The notes beneath the pieces are model-generated. The model did no database searches. It worked only from the letters and a program-made list of their open reading frames with translations, and had not been told where the DNA came from. A stretch of 64,000 nt of DNA from Bradyrhizobium sp. YR681 (GTDB lineage: Bacteria; Pseudomonadota; Alphaproteobacteria; Rhizobiales; Xanthobacteraceae): NCBI RefSeq assembly GCF_000282615.1, contig NZ_AKIY01000008.1, positions 1-64,000 on the forward strand, written 5' to 3'. Below, one piece after another: positions 45,517-53,965 of this stretch (the first letter of the stretch is position 1; every line of letters begins with the position of its first letter). The position numbers and the translations under genes were made by a program.

Positions 45517-47298
45517 ATGAAAATCGATACGCTCTCAGTCGACTTTTCCGACGAGCAGAAACGCTATCTCGAAGGCTTTACGACCGGCTTGCAGATCAGC
45601 CGGGTCGGGCGCGGCCTCGGTGGTGGGGCCGGCAAGGCCAATGCCGAGCCGACCGGCCCTGACGCCGTGCACATCAAGGCGCAGGACAAGGTCATCGCGC
45701 TGGGCAAGAAGCTCGCCGACCAGGAGAAGTTCAAGCGCGACGAGCATCCCTTCGATGCCTATCCGCGCCTCCGCCAACAGGCACTCGACAACGCGCCGCC
45801 GAGCCCGGCGGACAATTTCCGCTGGCGCTATTACGGCATCTTCTACGTCGCGCCGACGCAGGATTCCTACATGTGCCGGCTGCGCATCCCGAACGGCATC
45901 ATGAAGCACTGGCAGCTGTCCGGCCTTGCCGATCTCGCCGACGATCTCTGCGGTCCCTACAGCCACGCCACAACCCGCGCCAATCTCCAGTTGCGTGAGA
46001 TCCCGCCGAAGAACGCGATCAAGCTGATCGAGGGCATCCAGGATCTCGGCCTGTGCTCGCGCGGCTCCGGCGCCGATAACATCCGCAACGTGACGGGAAC
46101 GCCGACGGCCGGCATCGATCCGCAGGAGCTGATCGACACGCGCCCCTTCGCGCGCGAGTGGCACTACCACATCCTCAACGACCGCTCGCTCTATGGCCTG
46201 CCGCGCAAGTTCAACGTCGCCTTCGACGGCGCCGGCAGGGTCGCGGTGCTGGAGGAGACCAACGACATCGCCTTCACCGCCTATGAGGTGAAGGACGGTT
46301 TCGGCGTCGAGCCCGGCATCTGGTTCCGCCTCGGTCTCGGCGGCATCACCGGGCACAAGGATTTTGCAAAATACTCCGGCATCATCGTCAAGCCGGAGCA
46401 GGCAACCGCCGTCGCCGACGCCATCGTACGCGTCTTCATCGAGCACGGCGATCGCACCAACCGCAACAAGGCGCGGCTGAAATACGTGCTCGACGCGATG
46501 GGCCATGACGGCTTCCTCAAGCTGGTCGAGGAGCGGTTGAAGACGCCGTTCACCCGCGTGCCCGAAGAGGCGTTTCTCCCGCGGCCCGCGGCCGACCGGA
46601 TGGCGCATATCGGCGTGCACAAGCAGAAGCAGGACGGCCTCAACTGGATCGGCGTGTCGCTGACGCTCGGCAAGATCAGCTGTGATCAGATGCGGGGTCT
46701 CGCCAAGGTGTCGCGGGACCTCGGCGACGGCGATATCCGTCTGACGGTCTGGCAGAACCTGCTGATATCAGGGGTGCGCGACGAGAATGTCGAGCTCGCC
46801 ATCGCCGCGATCAAGGCGATTGGCCTGGCGGTCGAGGCCTCGCATATCCGCGCGGGGCTGATTGCCTGCACCGGCAATGCCGGCTGCCGGTTTGCGGCGT
46901 CCAACACCAAGCGCAATGCCGCCGAGATCGGCGATTGGTGCGAGCCGCGCGTGGCCATGGATAAGCCGGTCAACATCCACGTCACCGGCTGCCACCATTC
47001 CTGCGCGCAGCATTACATCAGCGACATCGGGCTGATCGGGGCGCGCGTGCCGATCAACGACGAAGACACGGTGGAGGGCTATCATCTCTTCACCGGCGGC
47101 GGCTTCGGTCCCGACGCCGATGTCGGGCAGGAGGTCTACCACGACCTCAAGGCCGAGGACGCGCCGAAGACGGTCGAGGGTCTGCTCAAGGCCTATATCG
47201 CCCACCGCACCTCGCCCGACGAAACCTTCCTGTCCTTTGCGCGCCGCCATGATGGCGAGACGCTGCGCAAGCTTGCTGACGCCGAGGTGTCCTCATGA
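45517..47298 (+). CDS. nirA: Assimilatory nitrite reductase, siroheme/4Fe-4S hemoprotein
   Basis: 593 residues of the nitrite/sulfite reductase family, reducing nitrite to ammonium in the cytosol. Two half-repeats of the family are visible (GPYSHATTRANLQLREI; DIRLTVWQNLLISGV). The siroheme-Fe-S cysteines are C451 and C457 in CTGNAGC and C492 and C496 in CHHSC. A long N-terminal stretch precedes the first repeat. The ATG at 45517 begins the conserved N-terminus. NasTS upstream and a reductase partner downstream favour nitrite over sulfite. Confidence 0.92.
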   Translation: MKIDTLSVDFSDEQKRYLEGFTTGLQISRVGRGLGGGAGKANAEPTGPDAVHIKAQDKVIALGKKLADQEKFKRDEHPFDAYPRLRQQALDNAPPSPADNFRWRYYGIFYVAPTQDSYMCRLRIPNGIMKHWQLSGLADLADDLCGPYSHATTRANLQLREIPPKNAIKLIEGIQDLGLCSRGSGADNIRNVTGTPTAGIDPQELIDTRPFAREWHYHILNDRSLYGLPRKFNVAFDGAGRVAVLEETNDIAFTAYEVKDGFGVEPGIWFRLGLGGITGHKDFAKYSGIIVKPEQATAVADAIVRVFIEHGDRTNRNKARLKYVLDAMGHDGFLKLVEERLKTPFTRVPEEAFLPRPAADRMAHIGVHKQKQDGLNWIGVSLTLGKISCDQMRGLAKVSRDLGDGDIRLTVWQNLLISGVRDENVELAIAAIKAIGLAVEASHIRAGLIACTGNAGCRFAASNTKRNAAEIGDWCEPRVAMDKPVNIHVTGCHHSCAQHYISDIGLIGARVPINDEDTVEGYHLFTGGGFGPDADVGQEVYHDLKAEDAPKTVEGLLKAYIAHRTSPDETFLSFARRHDGETLRKLADAEVSS

Positions 47299-48902
47299 AC
47301 CAGATCAGCCCTCCGCCCAAACTCGACATCATTCCCGCCAGCGCGCCGTTCTCCGACGCGCAGCGCTCCTGGCTCAACGGCTTCTTTGCCGGGCTGCTGT
47401 CGCCGGATGTGGCAACGCCCTTGTCGGCGGAGCAGGGCGCCGCCGTCATGCAGGCCGGTGACGGCGATGACGGCGAAGCGCCGTGGCACGACCAGACCAT
47501 GCCGATCGCCGACCGGATGAAGCTTGCCGAGGGCCGTCCCGTCCGCCGCAAGATGATGGCGGCGATGGCGCAGCAGGATTGCGGCCAGTGCGGCTACAAT
47601 TGCCACGACTATTCGGAGGCGATCGCGGGCAAGAGCGAAGCGCGGCTCAACCTCTGCGTCCCCGGCGGCAAGGAAACCGCCCGCATGCTGAAATCGCTGT
47701 ACGAGGAGCTGGACAAGGCGCCCGCGGCGAAAGCGTCCGAGAAGGCGGATGCGGTGGCAGCGCCCGCCGTGACCGTGACGATATCGGAGCCGGGCCGTTC
47801 GCGCGACAATCCGATCGAGGCGACCTTCCTGTCGCGGCGCCTCCTCAACAAGGGAAAGTCGGAGAAGGAGACCTATCACGTCGAGTTCGATCTGTCGGCG
47901 AGCAAGCTCGACTATATCGTCGGCGACAGTTTTGGCGTGTTCGCGCGCAACGATGTCGGCCTCGTCGACCAGGTCATCGCGCTGCTCGGCGCCTCCCATA
48001 CGACCAAGGTCAACGGCAAGACGCTGCGCGAGGTGCTGATCGACGACGTCTCGCTGTCGCCGGCCCCGGACTCGCTGTTCGAGCTGCTCTCCTTCATCAC
48101 CGGCGGCGCACTGCGCGAAAAGGCAAGGGCGCTGGCGCAGGGCGAGGATCCCGATGGCGATGCCGCCACGCTCGACGTGATGGCGGCGCTGCAGAAGTTT
48201 TCCGGCACGCGGCCGCATCCCGAGGCTTTCGTCGAGGCACTGGAGCCGCTCCAGCCGCGGCTCTACTCGATCTCGTCCTCGCACAATGCGACGCCGGGAA
48301 AACTGTCGCTGACGGTGGATTCCGTCCGCTACCTCATCGGCAAGCGCAAGCGCATCGGCGTCGCCTCGACCTTCCTCGGCGAGCGCATCGCCGAGGGCGA
48401 GAAGCTCAAGGTCTATGTGCAGAAGGCGCATAATTTCGGCCTGCCGCAGGACCCGAAGACATCGGTCATCATGATCGGCCCCGGCACCGGCATCGCGCCA
48501 TTCCGCGCCTTCCTGCTCGATCGCAAGGCGACCGGCGCGCCCGGCAAGAACTGGCTGTTCTTCGGCCATCAGCGCAGCGATTGCGATTTCTTCTACCAGG
48601 AAGAGCTCAACGCGATGAAGACCTCGGGCCAGCTGACGCGTCTGTCGCTGGCCTGGTCGCGCGACGGCGAGAAAAAGTTCTACGTGCAGGACCGCATGCG
48701 CGAGGTCGGCCGCGAATTGTGGACCTGGCTCGCCGACGGCGCGCATCTCTACATCTGCGGCGATGCCAAGCGCATGGCCAAGGACGTCGAGCGTGCGCTG
48801 GTCGATATCGTCGCCCAGTTCGGCGCGCGTTCGACCGATGAGGCCGTCAGTTTCGTCGCCGAGCTCAAGAAGACCGGCCGCTTCCAGGCTGACGTCTACT
48901 GA
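47295..48902 (+). CDS. Reductase partner of NirA: Fe-S domain plus CysJ-type FAD/NADPH domain
   Basis: 535 residues. An Fe-S segment has C96-x2-C99-x3-C103 (DCGQCGYNCHDYSEA) and C121 (LNLCVPGG), like the four-Cys cluster of RnfB-type proteins. The C-terminal CysJ-like ferredoxin-NADP reductase module follows: RLYSISSSHN (FAD), GVASTFLGERI, MIGPGTGIAPFRAFL (NADPH), YICGDAKRMAKDVE. The FMN flavodoxin domain of CysJ is absent, so electrons probably go NADPH-FAD-Fe-S-NirA. Overlaps nirA by four bases. Confidence 0.88.
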   Translation: MNQISPPPKLDIIPASAPFSDAQRSWLNGFFAGLLSPDVATPLSAEQGAAVMQAGDGDDGEAPWHDQTMPIADRMKLAEGRPVRRKMMAAMAQQDCGQCGYNCHDYSEAIAGKSEARLNLCVPGGKETARMLKSLYEELDKAPAAKASEKADAVAAPAVTVTISEPGRSRDNPIEATFLSRRLLNKGKSEKETYHVEFDLSASKLDYIVGDSFGVFARNDVGLVDQVIALLGASHTTKVNGKTLREVLIDDVSLSPAPDSLFELLSFITGGALREKARALAQGEDPDGDAATLDVMAALQKFSGTRPHPEAFVEALEPLQPRLYSISSSHNATPGKLSLTVDSVRYLIGKRKRIGVASTFLGERIAEGEKLKVYVQKAHNFGLPQDPKTSVIMIGPGTGIAPFRAFLLDRKATGAPGKNWLFFGHQRSDCDFFYQEELNAMKTSGQLTRLSLAWSRDGEKKFYVQDRMREVGRELWTWLADGAHLYICGDAKRMAKDVERALVDIVAQFGARSTDEAVSFVAELKKTGRFQADVY

Positions 48903-49115
48903 GCTCCGAATCCGGCTGTCATCCCGCCGTCATCCGGGCCGGTTCCAGCTGGCTCGGATCTTAACGAATAAGATTCTCGGAACCCGCGGGTGAGGAGAAT
49001 TTGCACCTGCGACGGGGCGCCTCCGGAGAACCCTCATCGCTATTTCTGCGGCCGTCTTGCCTCCCGCTCCGGTTGATCCTTCATACTCCCGCAAATGGGG
49101 CGTTGGAGATCGACC

Positions 49116-49268
49116 ATGCGCGAACTATCGGCGGAAGCCAGGCTGCACTTCTATGCGCGCTCGCTCTCGCGTCGGACCGGGGCGAGCGTGCACCATGTCG
49201 CGCTTTACAGCGCCTTTGCGGTCATCGCCGCCATCGTGTTCGGCACGCTGTCGGTGCATCCGTTCTAG
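49116..49268 (+). CDS. Small single-span membrane protein, 50 residues
   Basis: Starts MRELSAEARLHFYARSLSRR, then one hydrophobic helix (VALYSAFAVIAAIVFGTLSV) and ends HPF. GGAG lies eight bases before ATG. Basic N-terminus suggests the head faces the cytoplasm. Codon use fits neighbouring genes. Function unknown. The preceding gap 48903-49115 shows no other feature. Confidence 0.65.
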   Translation: MRELSAEARLHFYARSLSRRTGASVHHVALYSAFAVIAAIVFGTLSVHPF

Positions 49269-49283
49269 CGAATTGCTCGGTCT

Positions 49284-49374
49284 CGTAGGGTGGGCAAAGC
49301 GAAGCGTGCCCACCACCTGTCTCAACCATGCAGAGATCGTGGGCACGGCGCTGCGCGCCTTTGCCCACCCTACG
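49284..49374. repeat. Palindromic interspersed repeat, family 2 copy B
   Basis: Perfect 16-bp outer arms CGTAGGGTGGGCAAAG (49284-49299) and complement (49359-49374), with GCGTGCCCACCAC and GTGGGCACGGC inside. It lies between the small membrane protein and the convergent pxpA stop, like copy A at 36332-36418 at another convergent junction. Confidence 0.9.
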
Positions 49375-49388
49375 GCATCTGATGTGCC

Positions 49389-50159
49389 TCACGCGCCGCG
49401 CTTGAACGGCGCGACCTCGATCCCCGCATTCTTCAAGGCCTGACGCAAGGTCCGCGCGATCTCGACGGCACCGTGCGTGTCGCCGTGGATGCACACCGTA
49501 TCCGTGCGCATCTTGATCACCTTGCCCGTCACCGAAACCACCGCGCCGTCCTGCACCATGCGCACCACGCGATCGGCGATCGCCTTGGCATCGTGCAGCA
49601 CCGCGCCCGGCTTCTTGCGCGAGACGAGGTTGCCGTCGTCCTCATAGGCGCGGTCGGCGAACACCTCGTGCACCATCGGCAGGTTGGCGTCCTCGCCGGC
49701 CTTCACCAGCTTCGAATTGGCGAGCACGACGAAGATCAGGCTGGGATCGACCGCCTTGATGCCGGCGGCGATCGCCTTGGCGGTCATGTCGTCCTCGCAG
49801 GCGACGTTGGAGAGCGCGCCATGCGCCTTCACATGCGTGACCTTGTGGCCCGCCGCGGTCGCGATCGCCTGCAACGCGCCGATCTGGTAGGCGACGAGGT
49901 TCTCGATCTCGGAGGCCTTCAGCCCCGCAATCGGATGCCGGCCAAAGCCGTGCAGGTCGCGGTAGCCGGGATGCGCGCCGACCGAGACGCCGCGTGCTTT
50001 CGCGAGCTCGACCGTCCGTCGCATGATGTCGGGGTCGCCGGCATGAAAACCGCAGGCGACGTTGACCGAGCTTGCCAGCTCGATCATCTCGGCGTCGTTG
50101 CCCATCTCCCAGGCGCCAAAACCTTCGCCGAGGTCGCAATTGAGATCGATCGTCTTCAT
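49389..50159 (-). CDS. pxpA: 5-oxoprolinase subunit A (LamB/YcsF family)
   Basis: 256 residues: [74 protein letters not shown]. PxpA with PxpB and PxpC forms the ATP-dependent enzyme that opens 5-oxoproline (pyroglutamate) to glutamate. GGAGAG precedes ATG; an 18-codon upstream extension overlaps nothing conserved. Third gene of the pxpBCA operon on the minus strand, 29 bases after pxpC. Confidence 0.94.
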   Translation of the reverse strand: MKTIDLNCDLGEGFGAWEMGNDAEMIELASSVNVACGFHAGDPDIMRRTVELAKARGVSVGAHPGYRDLHGFGRHPIAGLKASEIENLVAYQIGALQAIATAAGHKVTHVKAHGALSNVACEDDMTAKAIAAGIKAVDPSLIFVVLANSKLVKAGEDANLPMVHEVFADRAYEDDGNLVSRKKPGAVLHDAKAIADRVVRMVQDGAVVSVTGKVIKMRTDTVCIHGDTHGAVEIARTLRQALKNAGIEVAPFKRGA

Positions 50160-50188
50160 GGTTGCTCTCCGCCTGGTCTTGTTGCCGC

Positions 50189-51226
50189 TCAGGGCTCCGC
50201 CGTGACCTGCCATGTTCCGGAATCGACGGCGCTCACCGCATAGCCGGCGACGTTGGCATCGCTGAGCGCTTCGATGTTGAGCTCGACGGTGTCGGAGGAG
50301 CGCAGGCGATCGGGCAGGTTCTTGATCGCTTGCGCAAACTTGCGCGCCTCGTCCTGCGCTTCGGCCATGGTGACGGCCTTGAAACGGAACGCCGTTCCGG
50401 CCGTAGTCTGTGCGAGCCGGCCGACATCAGCCGTGATCACGGTTGCGATCTTCGGGTAGCCGCCGGTGGTACCGCGATCCATCATCAATGCAATCGGCGA
50501 ACCGTCGCCGGGCACCTGGATGCTGCCGATGACCGTGCCGTCGGAGACGATGTTGTGGCCGTGCAGATGCTTGATGGCTGGGCCCTCGAGCCGATAACCC
50601 ATGCGGTCGGAGGTTGCCGAGATCTTCCACTCGCTGTCGAGGAATAGCGCCTTGTTGGCATCGTCGAACTCGTCGTCCTGCGGGCCCAGCAGCACGCGGA
50701 TCGGACTGCTCACGAGCTTCGGCAATTCGATGCGCAGCTCCGGCGCGCCGCTTGCGGCATCGACGGTGAATTCGTCGCCCGCCTGAAGCGGGCGTGGGTA
50801 GGGGCTGCCGAGCCCGGCGCGGGCATTCACCGCGAGGCTGCCGAACACCAGCTCGCCACGGATAGCCCCTTCGATGGCGAGATACGTGAACGCGCCGCCG
50901 CGGGCAAAGCCCAGCGTCAGCGTCTCGCCGTCCTTCAGCGTCACCGACGTATCGATTGCCACCGGCTTCCCGGCGACGTCAGCATTGCGCGGCGCGCCCG
51001 ATATCGCAACGCGCACGGCGCCATCCTTGGCGGTGAAGGTGGCGCCGAACGGGCCGATCTCGACCGCGGCTGCGAACGGCTCGTTGCCGACCAGCGTGTT
51101 CGCCGCTGCCAGCGACAGCCGGTCCATGGCACCGCTGACGGTCAGGCCGTAGCGCTGCGCGCCGTGGCGGCCGCCATCCTGGACGGAGCTTGCCGGACCG
51201 ATGCTGGCGATCACGAGCTTGCTCAT
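50189..51226 (-). CDS. pxpC: 5-oxoprolinase subunit C
   Basis: 345 residues of the biotin-dependent-carboxylase-like/KipA family: [55 protein letters not shown], [28 protein letters not shown] overlaps the pxpB stop by four bases. Works with PxpB and PxpA in hydrolysis of 5-oxoproline. Confidence 0.94.
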   Translation of the reverse strand: MSKLVIASIGPASSVQDGGRHGAQRYGLTVSGAMDRLSLAAANTLVGNEPFAAAVEIGPFGATFTAKDGAVRVAISGAPRNADVAGKPVAIDTSVTLKDGETLTLGFARGGAFTYLAIEGAIRGELVFGSLAVNARAGLGSPYPRPLQAGDEFTVDAASGAPELRIELPKLVSSPIRVLLGPQDDEFDDANKALFLDSEWKISATSDRMGYRLEGPAIKHLHGHNIVSDGTVIGSIQVPGDGSPIALMMDRGTTGGYPKIATVITADVGRLAQTTAGTAFRFKAVTMAEAQDEARKFAQAIKNLPDRLRSSDTVELNIEALSDANVAGYAVSAVDSGTWQVTAEP

Positions 51227-51954
51227 GCAACCACCTGCTCGGCGATGATCTCGCCGGCCTCGGCGGCGCGGTCCAGTTCCTCGAACGTCTTGTGGTCGAT
51301 GGCGAAAAACGTCACGCGGTCACCGGGTTCGGTGAGGAATGTCGGAGTCCGGTGGAGCTGATAGGTCCGCACAGGCGTGCGGCCGAGCAGGTGCCAGCCG
51401 CTCGGAGCCGCCAGGCACTGGATGCCGGCCTGGATGCCGCCGATCGAGATCGTGCCTGCGGGCGTGTACAGCCGCGGGCTCTGGCGGCGCGACATGTGCA
51501 GCGATTTGTCGAGGCCGCTGAGATACGACCAGCCCGGCGTGAAGCCGATCATGGCAACGCGATAATCGCCGCCGGAATGGCGCGCGACGATGTCCTCGGG
51601 CGTGGTGTTGAGCGCCTTGGCGACATCCTCGAGGTCGATGCCGTGCTCGCCGCCATAGGCGACGGGAATGCGCCAGCGCCGCGCTTTCGTGGCCGGCGGC
51701 AGCGGCTGGGTGGCGATCGGAAGCAGCTTTTCGCCGAGCGTGTCGAAGCCGATCTTGCCGGGATCGTAATGCACCAGCAGCGAGCGATAGGTCGGTACCG
51801 TCTCGGTGACACCGTCGATGGGGCTTGCCGCGAGCGCCTTGTCGAGCGCCAGCACGCGCTCGTTGGCGGCGTCGTCGATGGTGCGGCTGAACTCGACCGT
51901 GACGGCACTGTCGCCACTGGGCAGAAGGCGGGGCGGGGGAAGCGTCGCGGCCAT
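51223..51954 (-). CDS. pxpB: 5-oxoprolinase subunit B
   Basis: 243 residues of the KipI/allophanate-hydrolase-subunit-1 family: LLPSGDSAVTVEFSRTID, PTYRSLLVHYDP, IPVAYGGEHGIDLEDVAKALN, MIGFTPGWSYLSGLD, SPRLYTPAGTISIGGIQAGI. First gene of the pxpBCA operon. The 255-base divergent gap to the RraA-like gene must hold both promoters; no operator was identified. Confidence 0.94.
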   Translation of the reverse strand: MAATLPPPRLLPSGDSAVTVEFSRTIDDAANERVLALDKALAASPIDGVTETVPTYRSLLVHYDPGKIGFDTLGEKLLPIATQPLPPATKARRWRIPVAYGGEHGIDLEDVAKALNTTPEDIVARHSGGDYRVAMIGFTPGWSYLSGLDKSLHMSRRQSPRLYTPAGTISIGGIQAGIQCLAAPSGWHLLGRTPVRTYQLHRTPTFLTEPGDRVTFFAIDHKTFEELDRAAEAGEIIAEQVVA

Positions 51955-52209
51955 TGAGCTGTCGGGCTGTCGAAATCGGGCTTCAAAGGAAACGCGGGCT
52001 CAGCCTTGAGTTCCGCTTGTCCCTGCTTCGCGTAAATGCGCCCGCAAGTCCAATAAATTAATGCAGGGGTGCGCGATAAAGCCTTGTTATCGCGTCGCAT
52101 AACAGCCCTGCGGCCCTGCGTTTCCGCTGGCCTTTTGGCCCTTGACGCAAGGGCTGCGGCTCGCAAGATGCGCGCGTTGTTTCCCGCACCTCGGAGCTCG
52201 TTCTCGTCC

Positions 52210-52908
52210 ATGTCGCTGTCCCCCGAAGCCCGCAAGACCCTCGCCGGCATCACCACTGCCACCATCACCACGGTCCTGCTGAAGAAGGGCCTGCGCAATG
52301 TCTGGATGCGCGGCGCGCGACCGCTGCGTCCGGGCCTGCCGCGCCTGGTGGGGCCGGCCTTCACGCTGCGCTTCGTGCCCGCCCGCGAGGATCTGGCGAC
52401 GCCGGAATCCTGGTCGTCGCCGATCTCGACCCGCACCGCGATCGAGGCGATGCCGGACGGCTGCATCGCCGTGGTCGACGCCATGGGCATCACCGATGCC
52501 GGCATCTTCGGCGACATCCTCTGCGCCCGCATGATGAAGCGCGGCGTCACCGCGCTCGTCACCGATGGCGTGGTGCGTGATGTCGAGGGCGTGCTCGGCA
52601 CCAATCTCCCGGTCTGGTGCGACGGCTATGCCGCGCCGCCGTCGGTCGCGGGCCTCACCTTCGTCGGCTGGGGCGAGCCGATCGGCTGCGGCGGCGTCGC
52701 CGTATTCCCGAACGACATCGTCGTCGCCGACCAGGACGGCTGCGTGCTGATCCCGCAGGCGATGCTCGATCACGTGCTCAACGAAGGTGTCGAGCAGGAG
52801 CGCATGGAAGCCTGGATCGTCAACGAGGTGAACAACGGCGCGGTGCTGCCGGGCCTCTATCCCATGAACGCCGAAACCAAGGCGCGCTACGCCGCCAGCA
52901 AGAAGTAA
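52210..52908 (+). CDS. RraA/HMG-aldolase family protein
   Basis: 232 residues. The conserved core reads GRLVGPAFTLRFVPAR-like, then VVDAMGITDAGIFGDILCARMMKRGVTALVTDGVVRD with the Arg and Asp of the aldolase metal site, and GGVAVFPNDIVVADQDG. Members are 4-carboxy-4-hydroxy-2-oxoadipate or related aldolases and decarboxylases; some inhibit RNase E. The neighbouring cupin supports a catabolic role. The start is uncertain: the ribosome site before 52210 is weak and the frame extends upstream. Confidence 0.83.
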   Translation: MSLSPEARKTLAGITTATITTVLLKKGLRNVWMRGARPLRPGLPRLVGPAFTLRFVPAREDLATPESWSSPISTRTAIEAMPDGCIAVVDAMGITDAGIFGDILCARMMKRGVTALVTDGVVRDVEGVLGTNLPVWCDGYAAPPSVAGLTFVGWGEPIGCGGVAVFPNDIVVADQDGCVLIPQAMLDHVLNEGVEQERMEAWIVNEVNNGAVLPGLYPMNAETKARYAASKK

Positions 52909-52932
52909 CAGGTAAGGAAACGAGGTACTCCC

Positions 52933-53337
52933 ATGGATATCACGCTCGCCGGTGCGCGGCCGACCCGCCGCGCGCCGAAGGAACATTTCACCGGCACCGT
53001 GCTGCAGGACCCCATCAACATGGCGCCCGCACCGGCGCGGCTGAACGTGTCGCGCGTCTCGTTCGAGCCGGGCGCCCGCACCAACTGGCACCACCATCCG
53101 CTCGGACAGACTCTTTACGTGATCTCGGGCGTCGGGCGCGTCCAGACCAAGGGCGGACCGGTCCAGGAAATCCGCCCCGGCGATACCGTCTGGATCCCGC
53201 CGAATGAAGTGCACTGGCACGGCGCTTCGCCGGGCAACAGCATGTGCCACATCGCGATGCAGGAAGCGCTCGACGGCGTGTTCTCGACGTGGCTCGATCC
53301 GGTGTCGGACGCGGATTACAACGCGCCGCTGGGTTAG
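52933..53337 (+). CDS. Cytosolic cupin-domain protein
   Basis: 134 residues: VSFEPGARTNWHHHPLGQTLYVISGVGRVQ (His ligands), EIRPGDTVWIPPNEVHWHGASPGNSMCHIAMQE. Highly similar to the Tat-exported cupin at 15334-15909 over the whole barrel but without leader. 24 bases after the RraA-like gene, so cotranscribed. Substrate unknown. Confidence 0.9.
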   Translation: MDITLAGARPTRRAPKEHFTGTVLQDPINMAPAPARLNVSRVSFEPGARTNWHHHPLGQTLYVISGVGRVQTKGGPVQEIRPGDTVWIPPNEVHWHGASPGNSMCHIAMQEALDGVFSTWLDPVSDADYNAPLG

Positions 53338-53340
53338 TTC

Positions 53341-53472
53341 TCGTGCCCCGGACGCAGCGCAGCACGAAGTGATGCGCTGCTGAGCCGGGGCCCAGAAACT
53401 TCCGCAGAACGAGATCTCCGGGGCCCGGCGCTGCGGATCGTCACGACGTGCCGCACCGCGTCCGGGACACGA
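53341..53472. repeat. Palindromic interspersed repeat, family 3
   Basis: Ends TCGTGCCCCGGACGC (53341-53355) and GCGTCCGGGACACGA (53458-53472) are complementary at 14 of 15 positions, with GGGGCCCAG and CGGGGCCCGG motifs inside. It exactly fills the gap between convergent genes (stops 53337 and 53476). A partial relative is at 12895-12947. Confidence 0.85.
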
Positions 53473-53475
53473 TAA

Positions 53476-53826
53476 TTACATCCGCTCTGCGGTCCAGGTG
53501 CCCTTGCACATCGGTCCGCTCCAGGTGCCGGAGCCCGAGCTGCCGCTGAGCCTGCCGAAGCCGACCGCGCGCTTGATGCCGGTGCTCAGGGTGACGTTGA
53601 TATTGCCGGCATCGGCGACGCGGCCCGACGCCGTCACCGCGGCGCTGCTCGAAGCGATCTGACCGTTGTTGATGCCGATCGAGACGGTCGCGCCGTTGCC
53701 GCAGGTCTCGCTCGACGATGAGATGCGGACATTCCACGCGCCGTCGAAAGTGCTGGCGCTGGCCTGCGCGGCCGGCAGCGCGATGGCGACGATCGTGGCG
53801 AAAAGGCACTTGCGAAAACCGTTCAT
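53476..53826 (-). CDS. Hypothetical secreted protein
   Basis: 116 residues: signal peptide FRKCLFATIVAIALPAAQASAS, then a Ser/Gly/Thr-rich beta domain, STFDGAWNVRISSSSETCGNGATVSIGINNGQI and GTWSGPMCKGTWTAERM. The repeating GxWS/GTW pattern and two cysteines suggest a small periplasmic beta-barrel, as seen in many rhizobial secreted proteins of unknown role. Confidence 0.8.
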   Translation of the reverse strand: MNGFRKCLFATIVAIALPAAQASASTFDGAWNVRISSSSETCGNGATVSIGINNGQIASSSAAVTASGRVADAGNINVTLSTGIKRAVGFGRLSGSSGSGTWSGPMCKGTWTAERM

Positions 53827-53965
53827 GGCACGCCCCTGTGGTTGAACCTGCGGGGATCGTGCCATGGGCGAGGGGCGGGCGATGTGAGAGGTGTCACGTC
53901 CCGAGAGGCCTCTGTGACGTGGCGCACCTTGTGCCGGACTGGGTCGGCTTCGGCGCTGCGTCCGG

